NCBI GenBank assembly: GCA_947652605.1
Contig: OX393576.1
Span: 61,108,966-61,172,965 of the forward strand
Direction of reading: 5' to 3'
Source of the DNA: Elmis aenea
Lineage: Eukaryota; Arthropoda; Insecta; Coleoptera; Elmidae
DNA: 64,000 bases
Shown here: positions 1-10,545 of the stretch, piece by piece
Position numbering within the stretch: the stretch's first letter is position 1
How the letters are laid out: each line of letters begins with the position of its first letter
Made by a program: the position numbers and the translations under genes
The notes under the pieces: model-generated
The model's database searches: none
Seen by the model: only the letters and a program-made list of their open reading frames with translations
Told to the model about the DNA's origin: nothing

Positions 1-1983
1 AATAACTCAGCTAAAATAATGTCAAATGAAAAATCCCATAAAATATTAATATTAATCACTTGTATTTACCGGTTTAGAATTAACCTAGAAAATTCCATTT
101 TATTAATATACAGTACCGCAATATTATCACAGCCGTTATCCTAATAAGTATTACAGAAGCATAGTTACTATGGACTTAAGATTTTTTATAGTAATTTATT
201 GATTAATAAATATCTAAGCTGGTGCAAATTTTTAGAATACATCACTGCGACTTTTTTTTATTAACTTTAAGCTTTACAATTCATAAATTAATGTGAACAT
301 TTACGATGTAAAAGTGTTAAAAAATCATTCCTTTTAATATATAGACAAAAACACCATGAACCGTATTAAATGATTCATTTGTTTTTGTCAAGGTAACTAT
401 AAAAATGCGAATACATGTTTTTTAAGTTATTTAGTGTTGTTAACTCACTTGGACAATTAAAACACACTAAAATCGAACGGTACTTTCACCACGCCGATAT
501 AAATCACAATAAAATGTATTTGCTAAGCAAAATGAAGTGTAAAAGGCACACAAAAAGCGATTAGCAAACATTATATGACCACGAAATTTGAACGTAAGCT
601 GATACTACACTCCCAAGTGTTGTTTACGAACCATCAAACTATCAAGTATCATCTCAAATTTTGCCAATATAACGCTGGCTATTTACATTTCGAATACCGT
701 TTTTGTCATCTAGGCAAACGTACAGTATGACGATAATTTAAATAATACTTCTCTTTGTTCCCGAAACGAACAACTACTATTCTTATTTCCCATGAGAAAG
801 GCAACTGACACAGCTGACACTCTCTTATCATATTAAAAAGTTAAGAAAGTACAGAAAAATGAAGTATTCCCCGACGATTACAACACGTTTGCAGACAGAG
901 AAGGTCACAGAATGTATCATCATATCGCGTAAATGTGAATTTTTAAAAGTTTACAAACTCCAAAACTTAATATCTGCAACTGTGCGCGTTTTGTGGAACC
1001 CTAAAAAGCGGAATAAACAGCGGGATTTAAGTTTTAATACACGGAGCCCAAGGTCATTAACATTTTTATAAGCAATATGGTCGGCTGCTATTATAATTAT
1101 ATTCCACATTTTTAATTTGAGTAGAGGTTTACGTTTATGAATGGGTTTTTGTATGATTTTAATTAAAAATATGAAAATCAACCATCGGGCAGGAAAAATT
1201 TTAATGAAACTTATGAAAACTGCTGTCTAGCGGTAGTATAATTGGTTTAAATCGCTTTGAAAACATTTTATTTAAATCACAATCAAAACAGTTAGTTTGT
1301 AGACTTAAATCGAATTTTACTAATGAAATTTCTGCAATAAAATATGCAAAGATTAGTTACAAATCGGCACCCAACTAAAAATTTAAATATACTCGTCGAT
1401 ATATTCACCATTAAATCAATTATCTCTAATAAAAAATTATTTATTATTATATAGTGACACATTTTAGTAAATTTTTAAATTTAGTATCTTTAAAAAAGCT
1501 GCCATTTCCTTATTATTTATTATATTGGTTGTTTTAAGCGAGATATATACGACTGAATCCAATAACTATTTAACATGACAATCAAACATTGTGTGTATCA
1601 CTAAAAAAAAAAATTAGAATTAAAACTTTAGTTTTTTATAAACTTCAAAATAGTTCTGCAAAAGTGCCTTAAAATTTAATTAACCAAGTACATAAACTGG
1701 CTCTATGTACCTATAGCTATAAAAGATAACAACGTAGGTACTTTAAAACTGATAGGTATAGATCATTGGTAAATATAAAGTAAGAAGTAAGTGATTTTTT
1801 TATTTAAGTGACAAATATTTAGTTACAGTGTGTACAAAAAATAACGTTACGGATCAATATCTCGCCTTGTGACAGCTTTACAAACTTTTTTTTTTTTATA
1901 AAATTTGTTGGTGGTTATTTACTACATAACCTTAAATTATTTTTAACTATACACAATGTTTTGTTTTTGCGCACCGATAGGTA
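1..1983. other. AT-rich DNA, nothing recognised
   Basis: No repeat end, transposase fragment or convincing exon was seen. Short open frames near 859-1181 lie on both strands, have AT-driven composition and resemble nothing I know, so they are not called as genes. Confidence 0.6.
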
Positions 1984-2474
1984 CATGGTTTTTTGTCCTT
2001 AAGATAGCGATGTTCAATTTTTTTTTACTCATACGAATATCGATATATTACACTTAACTTTCTTATTTTAAATGGCAACCATAAGCAAATTATATATTTT
2101 TGAAAAGCGCAAAAAAATGAGCTTTCGATTTATGTCAAAGCCAACTATGGTTGCCAATTTAAATAAGAAAGTTACGTGTAATACGTCTATATTTATGTGA
2201 ATAAAAACATTGAATATCGTTTTCTTATTTAAGACAAAATACCATACAAAGAAAATGTTTTAAAGCTTCGTTTAAGAGAGATATTTAACATTTTTGAAAA
2301 TAGCCAAAAATCGGTATTTGGCTATAGTTATTACAAAAATTTAAAGAGATATAAAAAATCTGTTTACGGCAATGAATTTCCTCTCGATAAGAGAAATCGA
2401 GACTAAATACTTAGTTTTTTTCTATCTCTGATAATAACCGAGATACCGTGTATTGGCATCGAAAATAGGCCCTG
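1984..2474. mobile_element. 5'-truncated palindromic MITE (same family as 26466-27527)
   Basis: The right end reads GCATCGAAAATAGGC followed by CCTG and TA, matching the right end of the intact copy at 27527 except for a short deletion. The inside holds the inverted pair AAATGGCAACCATA (about 2070) and TATGGTTGCCA (about 2146), flanked by TAACTTTCTTATTT and AATAAGAAAGTTA, as in the intact copy. The left terminal repeat is missing: similarity starts at CATGGTTTTTTG near 1984. There is no coding capacity. Confidence 0.7.
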
Positions 2475-3469
2475 TACAAAAAAAAACTTTTATTCAAAAA
2501 GTTTTTTAAGAATCAATCATCGTCTATATTTTTAAAACAAATTTTGCACAAAGCCAATGCCAGAATAAAAAAAAAATAATAACGCGGTACACTCACACTA
2601 TAAAATACGTTTAATTAAAATTACTGACAAACAAGACAACTTTGTTGACATAAATATTTGAGACACCTATATTATTAAAAAAGTTTATAATAAATATTAT
2701 TCAAAATTGATCCATCCGAATTATTAAAAAGTTACAGAGGATTTAAAATCTTCCGAAGAAGTTCCTTTTTCGCAAATCATTTACGAAAAGATTTGAGTTA
2801 AAAATTAGGTTGCTAATTAAGAGTCGCCAACTTTATGATTATTAGGTAGGCGACGATTTTAACTTCAAGTGTAATTTATTTTCAACGCAAATCTATAATT
2901 TAATATCATATAATTACTACTAAATTTACTTACGGGGCCAACAATTATGTGGTTACTTTGCTAGATCAACCAATAGTTCGTTACCAGATACAATAAAGTC
3001 CAATATTTTAAAAATGTTGGTTAAAAATCGGAGTTTTTTCTCTTATAATTCGTGTATCAACCATAACCACAGTACAAGTTGGTAGTTTTCGTTAATGATT
3101 CCTAATTTGCTTGCTTAAAAATTATTTTTTTATTGGCAGTTCAAAATTATTCTGCAGGGAAGCATGTGTTTTGCATGTATAACATTCCTATTTATGATTT
3201 AATGTAATTAAATAATAATGAATGGTTAAGGGTGTATTTAAAACTTCACCTCGCTTTATTGACATAATGAACGTTCTGCGAGGATTATAATTAGACACCT
3301 TGAACAACATTCATACTAGTGCAACTGATATTATAATCGGTTCCTCAGTTTTATTAATGAGTAATAGCCCATTACGTACATGAGATGCGTTTAGACTTAT
3401 TAGTAGTAATATTTAAAGTTCACTGCGATAATTAGTTATGCAAAGTATCTGAGAAAAAAGATTGGATAC
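2475..3469. other. AT-rich DNA, nothing recognised
   Basis: No mobile-element end or coding similarity was seen. Confidence 0.55.
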
Positions 3470-3640
3470 TCTACGACGGAAGCAGGTAGAGGGGTTGAGT
3501 TCATTCCTCCGGCATCCTTCAACATCCCTAGTACGACCTTGTCCCCTCTACTCTTGCATACGCAATCGGAGGTATTTATAGCGAAAGTGACTCTGCGAAT
3601 GACTACTTGACTAGTACAAGTATTTTATCTACTACTAAAC
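3470..3640. other. GC-richer island, open on both strands
   Basis: This stretch is visibly more GC-rich than its surroundings. On the minus strand a frame of about 62 codons is open between stops (about 3620 down to 3435). On the plus strand a second frame is open from about 3462 to 3580. The minus strand has a TATAAATA string at about 3573-3580. I recognise no protein family. It could be a short exon, a promoter, a conserved non-coding element or chance. Confidence 0.25.
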
Positions 3641-3910
3641 CTGACGGTTACTAAAACGCTACCTTTACGATCGGTTTCGTTTGTTTATATGTCGTTCATT
3701 AGGTTGATGAGGGCGATGCCATTATGCGTAATTATTTTGAGGATATGATTCCGGCAAAACAGATTAAATCATAAACACGAAAGCAAATGGGCGATGGAAA
3801 AGGCGCAGTGAACCACAACAAAAAGGGTTTTAAGGTTGTTTTTTTTCTAAAACCAATTTTTTTAAATAAATATTAATTTTTCCTTTGCTACTTTTGTGTA
3901 TATACAAATA

Positions 3911-4317
3911 CAGGGTGACCCAGATAAAATTTCCAGCATGGGGATCTCTCTTATTATAAGAGATACAGGTTTACTTCAGTTAGATGAATTATTCCTTAGG
4001 ATGAGAGGAGCTACAATCAATTTTTAAAAGTACAAAATTCCTTGTACTCCAGATGTTATGGCAAAAAATATGAAAATGTTGAATTTCTTTTTTCTCTCAT
4101 AACGTTTTGTTCTGATCATTAAATAATTTTTAGTGGTACCTACTCTCTTAAAGATCTGTTTAATGTTGAATGTAACTGCTATTGAATTTTTTTTCACTTT
4201 TCGTTTTTGAGATATTGTCCCTTATTTCATTTTTTCTTATGTCACGAAGTTGGCTATGGTATTGTTAAATGTGCTTTTTTTTAATGAGATAGTACTTGTG
4301 GGAATTGGGACACCCTG
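3911..4317. mobile_element. 407 bp TA-flanked MITE
   Basis: It begins CAGGGTGACCC and ends GGGACACCCTG, with TA on both outer sides, as in mariner-type insertions. The subterminal part includes TCTCTTATTATAAGAGATAC and, near the right end, GAAGTTGGCTATGG (about 4245-4259). A second copy in opposite orientation lies at about 51745-52148. There is no open frame; it is a non-autonomous element. Confidence 0.82.
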
Positions 4318-5100
4318 TAGCCTGTACGTACATTAAGTGCCAATAACAAATATTTACAAAAACTGCTATATTCAAACATTTAAAAAATTGGATTATGTTG
4401 TGTACAATAATGTTCTGTAAGTATTCTATTTTTGCAATCAATTCATCTTTTTTGGAAGGCAGTATAAATGCCCCCCATTTTTACACTGCTAAGTCAACAC
4501 AAAAGTGTCAGAATTAAATCAAAACGTTAAATTTGCACATCAGGGATAAACAAATAAACATCTAGTAAACAAATTTGCATGCACATAATCAGTGGGTGTA
4601 TCATCATTAGAAGCCGCCAAGCTGTGGCTAACAACTGTAGACTTAGCGCGACTCGAAACTCACTGTTTATCTTTGTTAAATAATGGCATTTGTGCTTATT
4701 CTTAGGCGGTGCCCCTGTTTACTCTTGCAATCTATGCCCGGAAACCAATTCATATATTTTAGTTTCACACGGACTATAAAGAGGATTTTTAATTTGCTTT
4801 GCGCCCGTCAACGCGTAGGCAGCAAACGGCTCAGGTATCAAATTCTCGGAACTAATCAAAAACTATTTATATTACCAGAAGTTCATAAATACTACTACAA
4901 CAATATTGGGTTTTCATTACAGACGGTTACCTAATACTTACCTACTAAAAAAAATTGACAAGTTAAATTTGTTTTCACAATCGATACGCCAGAATCTTTT
5001 TTTCATTGGGGCAGTTTCAGATTTCCTCAGTTCAAATTAGACCCAAGACTAGTAAAGTTCATACGCGTTAATCATTCAAGTTTTCCTTTGGCGTCTTAGT
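4318..5100. other. Unannotated DNA
   Basis: The 83-codon open frame at 4683-4934 has no recognisable family and no supporting splice or start context. It is treated as chance. Confidence 0.5.
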
Positions 5101-5185
5101 CGCAGGGCCTGATTTAAATCAATTGATTTAAATCGTGATTTAAATCAGCTATTATTTTTTTAAATTAAAATCATGGATTAAATCA
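5101..5185. repeat. Solo repeat end with GATTTAAATC iterations
   Basis: The stretch starts CAGGGCCTGATTTAAATC and then repeats the self-complementary decamer GATTTAAATC three times before fading into AT-rich DNA. A CAGGG start followed by subterminal repeats is typical of hAT ends. No partner end or 8 bp duplication was found, so only one end is called. Confidence 0.4.
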
Positions 5186-5399
5186 AACTTTATTTATTTT
5201 TACGATTCAACGTCACACATCACATATAAATTAAATACACGTTTTACTTCCACGCGCTTAAACAACTGCCGGAAATATTGCATATTGGCTTCTTATAGGA
5301 GAGGGAGAAATAAAGTCTCTACGGGAATTTTCTTGTTAGAGACGCATTCCGGTACATTTACTTTGAATATTTAATAATAATTTTAGGGCCGAAAGATCT

Positions 5400-6290
5400 A
5401 CAGCCTCATTCAAAAAGTCTGCAACAATAATTGTAAAAGATTTTTATTATCGATTTTCAGAAAATTTTATTCCTGGTAAAAGTTGATGCATGACCTAAAA
5501 AAAATCATGATAGTAAATTTTAAGTATTTTAAAAAAATTCGCAAAAGTAAAGTGCCCTTATTTTAAAACTAACAGAAAATTTCATTACAAGAAATTGTTT
5601 AGAAATCAAAAATATTACAATACAAACTTTGATGCTATAATTGCATTTTCGAATTTTATTGTAGTGTCAAGATTCAAAAAGTTTGCAACTAATGGATAAG
5701 TTTTTTATTATCGATTAATTGAAAAATGTTATTCTTGACAAAAGTTGCATGGTCTAAAACTTATTTTAAGTTTAAAAAAGCTCGATAAAAGTTCATACAA
5801 CACTAGCTTTTAGCGATTTTAGAACAATTCGCAAGATTAAGGGCTCTTGTTTAAGGAATTTAAAAAAAAAATCCAGGGAAAACAAAACGGTATTATATCA
5901 ATTTTAAATTACGTTTAAAATTTTCACTTTAAATATTTACTCACAAGTTTTCTGAAAAATCGATAATAATTTTTTTGCGTTTGTAGGAGAATTTTTGAAT
6001 AATAAAATTTCTTAAAAAATAATAATTTGAATTTGACCGTCAAAGTTTTAATATAGCCTTATTTTTAGATTCTAAATATCCTATTAAAAATTGTATCTCT
6101 TAAAATAAAAGGACTTTACTCTTGCAAATATTTCAAAAATCGCTAAAATCTAGTGTCCTAAGACTATTTATTGAACTTTTTTTATCTTAAAATTAGTTTT
6201 AGACCATGCACCAACTTTTATCAGAATTAAAAATTTTTGAGAAACAATAACATTTTTTTTCCATTTGTTGCAGATATTTGAATGACGCTA
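5400..6290. repeat. Inverted/tandem repeat family, copy 1
   Basis: Two direct units start near 5407 and 5672 (TTCAAAAAGTCTGCAACAA and TTCAAAAAGTTTGCAACTAA). Inverted units follow and end at about 6288 with TTGTTGCAGATATTTGAATG. Units share TTTTTATTATCGATT, GTAAAGTGCCCTTATTTTAA and a stretch like GACCATGCACCAACTTTTATC, forward or reversed. A second copy of the array is at 16665-17620. No open frame; it looks like a foldback or complex-satellite type of repeat. The right edge touches the mariner at 6293. Confidence 0.75.
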
Positions 6291-6292
6291 TA

Positions 6293-6951
6293 CAGGGTGC
6301 CCATTTTTCTAACCTGTTGTATGGGTAACTCCATTAATATTAGAGATACAGAAACGTTTAAATTAGCAAATTTGTGCAGAATTTAAAGGGAAATCTGATG
6401 CCCTTTTCAAATTTGACCTACCTCATCAACTTTTTAAGTTATTTTAAAAACTGAAAACGGTCGATTTTTTCAAACTTGAATAATTCCGTAACCATATGAG
6501 TTAGAACCAAAATAAAAATTGGCTTTTATAGATAGTTTTACGTAGATTTTAAATATGTTGACGAAATTTTCATAGCACTCTCGATTTCCGAGTTATAGGG
6601 TTATAGCACAAACTTGCATCTTTTTAAATGGAAGTCATAGTTGGCTGTGGTCTTATTAAAAAGGTTATTTTTTTCTCGTTTCAATGATATAAGGTTTGTT
6701 ATGCTTTACTCTTGTAGTTTTTCTTTAAATAAGTAAAAATCATTTTACATGTTCACAGCCTACTAATAGATGGGAGTTATCCCGTGTTGATGTTCTTTTT
6801 TTATTGATGTGACATTTAAGAGTTGTCTCTTATTGTTAGTGTAGCAGTTATTAGCCAGTTACAAATTTTAAAAACAAAACCTCAGAGTTTGTCAAATAAA
6901 ATTTATTGTTTGTTATATGTATAAATCTCTCTCTCGTGTTGATCAAAATTT
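6293..6951. repeat. Left long terminal inverted repeat
   Basis: About 659 bp, pairing with 7938-8591 in reverse complement. It ends about 30 bp before the transposase start codon. It contains AAATGGAAGTCATAG and TTGGCTGTGG at about 6626-6650, the block shared with several other families in the window. Confidence 0.9.
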
Positions 6952-6982
6952 TTGATTGACTTTATAGTAAATTTCAAAAACA

Positions 6983-7986
6983 ATGTTTTCTAATGAAAAA
7001 AGAAACGACATGCTTTTTTATTACTAGGCTTGTAATAGAAATAGTAGAAATTCAAGTGAAATGTATTTGCAAAGATTTATGGTAGGAGTCAACCAAGAAA
7101 GAAATTATTTTCGTTATTAGAAACCAATTTAAAAAAATAAGGGTCATTTACAAAATCCAAAGGTTTGAAAATTAAATTTAAGCAAGAAGATGAAGACAGT
7201 CCTGGCATACGTAAATTATAAACCAACATCATCTACCCGGGAGTTGTCCCTTGAATGTGGTGTCAACTGAAAAGGCTCGACATTTTAAAACAATCAATTT
7301 AAGCCATATAATACCCATAATAGCCATATCATATTGGCAATACTTTGTATCCTAATGATTTACAAAGAAGATTAAATTACGTCCGATAGTTTTTAGAAGA
7401 AACAAATACTAACCCAAATTTTACTCACACAATTTTATTTACTGATGAAGCCAAATTCACAAATAATGGAATATTCAACAGACACAATTATATTTACTGG
7501 TCTCAAAATAATCCTCGCCGTACTATTGAAAGACGAGATCAGAATATGTTTTAGATAAATGTTTGGTAGTACAAAAATAATTGGTCCATACTTTTACAAT
7601 GACAATTTAAATGGTGATCGGTATTTGCCATTTTTGCAAAATGAACTGGACATCATATTAGATAAAGTTCCGTGGAATTTAGTGCAAAATATTAATTATT
7701 TTTAACATGACGGTGCTCCTGCGCACAATTCAAGAACTGTGTCTGATTATCTGTCTAATCGTTTTCCTAGATGTATTGGCAATAATGACACAGTGAGATG
7801 GCCGGCCAAATCACCGGATTTAATACCACTTGATTTTTTTTTGTGAGATACGCTTAAAGATAAGGTGTATACCAAAAAGCCTGATAATATTTCTTCATTA
7901 AAATACATTGTTTTTGAAATTTATAATAAACTCAAACAAATTTTTGATCGAAACGAGAGAGATATTTATACGTATAACAAACAATA
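6983..7986 (+). pseudogene. Mariner transposase (DDD type), decayed
   Basis: The frame opens at ATG 6983 with MFSNEKRNDML and reads piecemeal for about 334 codons, the usual length for this insect transposase group. The first catalytic Asp is in LFTDEAKF (codon at 7444), the second in HDGAPAHN (7709) and the third in SPDLIPLDFF (7832). The last two are separated by 40 residues (DD40D). The region is broken by stops (for example the one ending YVR before FLEET, two around INVW, one before HDGAP and one after LDFFL) and by at least one frameshift. The 3' end runs into the right TIR. It cannot make a working enzyme. Confidence 0.9.
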
Positions 7987-8591
7987 AATTTTATTTGACA
8001 AACTCTGAGGTTTTGTTTTTAAAATTTGTAACTGGCTAATAACTGCTACACTAACGATAAGAGACAACTCTTAAATGTCACATTGAAAAAAAAAGAACAT
8101 CAACATGGGATAACTCCCATCTATTAGTAGGCAGTGAACATGTAAAATGATTTTTCCTTATTTAAAGAAAAACTACAAGAGTAAAGCATAACAAACCTTA
8201 TATCATTGAAACGAGAAAAAAATAACCTTTTTAATAAGACCACAGCCAACTATGACTTCCATTTAAAAAAATGCAAGTTTGTGCTATAACTCGGAAATCG
8301 AGAGTACTATGAAAATTTCGTTAACATATTTAAAATCTACGTAAAAATATCTATAAAAGCCAATTTTTATTTTTGTTCTAACTCATATGGTTACGGAATT
8401 ATTCAAGTTTGAAAAAATAGACGTTTTTCAGTTTTTTCAAAATATTTCAAAAAGTTGATGACGTAGGTCAAATTTAAAAATGGCATCAGATTTCGCTTTA
8501 AATTCTGCACAAATTTGCCAATTTAAACGTTTCTGTATCTCTAATATTAACGGAGTTACCCATACAACAGGTTAGAAAAATGGGCACCCTG
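7938..8591. repeat. Right long terminal inverted repeat
   Basis: Reverse complement of 6293-6951, beginning around TTTTTGATCGAAACGAGAG and ending GGGCACCCTG. It overlaps the last codons and stop of the transposase relic, so the 3' end of the gene is part of the repeat. Confidence 0.9.
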
Positions 8592-8593
8592 TA

Positions 8594-8693
8594 TAACGTT
8601 ATCAAAATATCGTTACGTTATTGTATTAGAAATTATAATTGATTCGGTATTATAACGTTATCGGGTATAGTTGCATTACGTTTTCCATCCCTG
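8594..8693. mobile_element. Solo hAT-type end with ATAACGTTAT motifs
   Basis: The stretch ends TTACGTTTTCCATCCCTG, in reverse CAGGGATGGAAAACG, a typical hAT terminus. It carries several copies of TAACGTTA-like motifs. The opposite end was not found; the mariner lies directly on its inner side, so that insertion may have separated the halves. Confidence 0.45.
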
Positions 8694-9673
8694 CATCAAA
8701 CATAATATATTTAAATCGTTTAATTATTATTGGATATTTTTAAAACATCTTGAATATCTAGAAATTGTAATAAACCATCCTCCAGTACAACATAACGTCT
8801 AGTCATCTAGATGTAATTGCGAACATGCAATTACACCATGCTAATTATTACGTAAGATACAATTCTATAGGAAGACATTATAACAGTAGGCTGCAGCACG
8901 AAGGTGTTTTAAAAATATCTCTGTTTACAGCGAAATTACCGTTACCCGCTGCTAATAAATATTCGCTTTTATATTATCTCCAACGACTGCACGGGAACCG
9001 TAAGTTAACGAATCAAAATCACATAATAGCTTTGGTTTTTCCCTTAAAAGGAATACTCAAGCTGCCACATTAAGCAATTAAAAATTAAAGGCGAACTGAT
9101 TAAATTTCGAGTGGAGCTTTTAAGCCAAACAAATCTAGATGTTACAGACGCGAAATGAAAATTTCATAACCAATCCTCATAGAAAATAGAAAGAGTGATG
9201 ATAATCCTAATAACATGTAATTAGGTTCCATATAAGGAAAGCGTAAGCAAATTAAAGGGGAAGAAAAAAATTCCCTAGACGTAGGCTGCAGCAACACATC
9301 ATTGCTTATTACTGCACATGCTCTTGCAACTAACGTTATTAGATCCAACACATATTAAAGACATTAAAGAAAGCTGCCGCGTAATTGATGACCGCAGACC
9401 ATATCAAATGTGTGCCTATTTTTATGGTTATCAACCTGATCCATATGTAAAAACAAAACACAGGTAATTGTAAAGCAAATGCGAACGATTAGCATTATTT
9501 AGAAATGCTACAGCAAAACATTGGACTGTGCAGGGGCGTAGCGAAGGCAAGGCACGCGGGGGTAATTAATACCGGGCGACGCCAGGGCGCCAAGCGTTAT
9601 ACGAGCTAAAATTATCCAGTCAATTTGCTACACATGAATAAGAAGAGTGACACTTCGTGTTTGGCACTGTAAA
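8694..9673. other. Unannotated DNA
   Basis: Two open frames of 69-82 codons (8825-9073 plus, 9142-9351 minus) show no family signature. A short GC-richer patch at 9531-9600 starts CAGGGGCGTAGCGAAGGC, which resembles a hAT end, but it has no partner. Confidence 0.45.
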
Positions 9674-10251
9674 GTCTGTTTTATACTATACTATTTTCTC
9701 GTTTAAGAAAATCGTATACCTACGATTTTCTAGTACGGTGTCAACAGAAATTACAAATCTTGAACGAAAAATTCGTACGAATTACTACATGCTCTAAATG
9801 CGTCCAATTTTAGCATGGGCGTGTTCTGTGGCATGGGCGCATGCGTATTCTACTGCAACTGTATCTGACCGAATGTCATTTGTGGGTTAGGTTAACTGAA
9901 ACAATCAAACGATGTTAAATACTAGAAGTACTTATTACCGTTATATTCCTCACAATTTATTTTGTAGGAATAAATATGTAGAATGGAACAAGCGTTAAAT
10001 ATACGTTAAATTTGAAAATGATTCTCTTTCTGTTGTGATCAAATTGAACATTTGACATGGTTACTCAAGGTGCCAACAAAATATGATAAAAGTTACTAAA
10101 GAGTAACCAAAATATATTGGGGTTTTCGTACCAAAAAATAGTACAATGTAAAAGGTTCATATTTTCCATGCTAAATTCTTGAACGAAGTTTTTGTATCAA
10201 AAATCGTATACGATTTTCTTAAACGAAAAAATAGTATAGTATAAAACAGTC
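9674..10251. mobile_element. TIR element of about 578 bp
   Basis: The left end at about 9676 reads CTGTTTTATACTATACTA and continues TTTTCTCGTTTAAG. The right end (to about 10249) is its reverse complement with one or two differences, giving arms of roughly 45 bp that include GAAAATCGTATAC. No clean target duplication could be fixed, so the superfamily is open. There is no coding region. Confidence 0.65.
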
Positions 10252-10383
10252 TTAAGATTGCCGGGAAATTAAACTCTTCACAAAATTTTGATGAAAATAA
10301 AAATTAGTGAAATCAATATCCGGAATATCCAGAACAGAAGAAGTGTTAAATTAAATAAGAATTAATCCTGGATGACCCAGAGT

Positions 10384-10545
10384 TAGTGTTGCCACCGAGA
10401 CGGGATAATTCTTGATCTCGTCTCGTCTCGTCTCGTCTCGAATGTCGATATGGAGACTGGCATTTTTCTGTCTCGAAAACTCGAGACGTTTAACAATCGT
10501 CTCGAATATTTAAGACGAGATCCTCGAGAATCTCTAGCTCGAAAG
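10384..10545. mobile_element. Solo hAT-type end rich in TCTCG/GAGAC
   Basis: It starts TAGTGTTGCCACCGAGACGG, then carries five perfect TCTCG units (10416-10440) and scattered GAGACG/CGTCTCG motifs. The reverse complement of the stretch ending at 57299 starts TAGTGATGCCGCGAGACG, so the two are ends of one family. TAGTG-type ends and subterminal repeats fit hAT. The far end was not found. Confidence 0.55.

Larger units (their letters stand above)
6293..8591 (+). mobile_element. Mariner-like element with very long TIRs (2.3 kb)
   Basis: The ends are CAGGGTGCCCATTTTTC and its reverse complement, flanked by TA at 6291-6292 and 8592-8593, the target-site duplication of the Tc1/mariner superfamily. 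The terminal inverted repeats run about 650 bp (6293-6951 and 7938-8591), far longer than the roughly 30 bp of ordinary mariners. They bracket one decayed transposase gene. The arms remain closely similar by eye, so the copy is not very ancient, yet the gene is dead. Confidence 0.92.

Noticed and set aside
9531..9600. CAGGGGCGTAGC start resembling a hAT end
   Set aside because: No matching inverted end or 8 bp duplication was found; too short to call.
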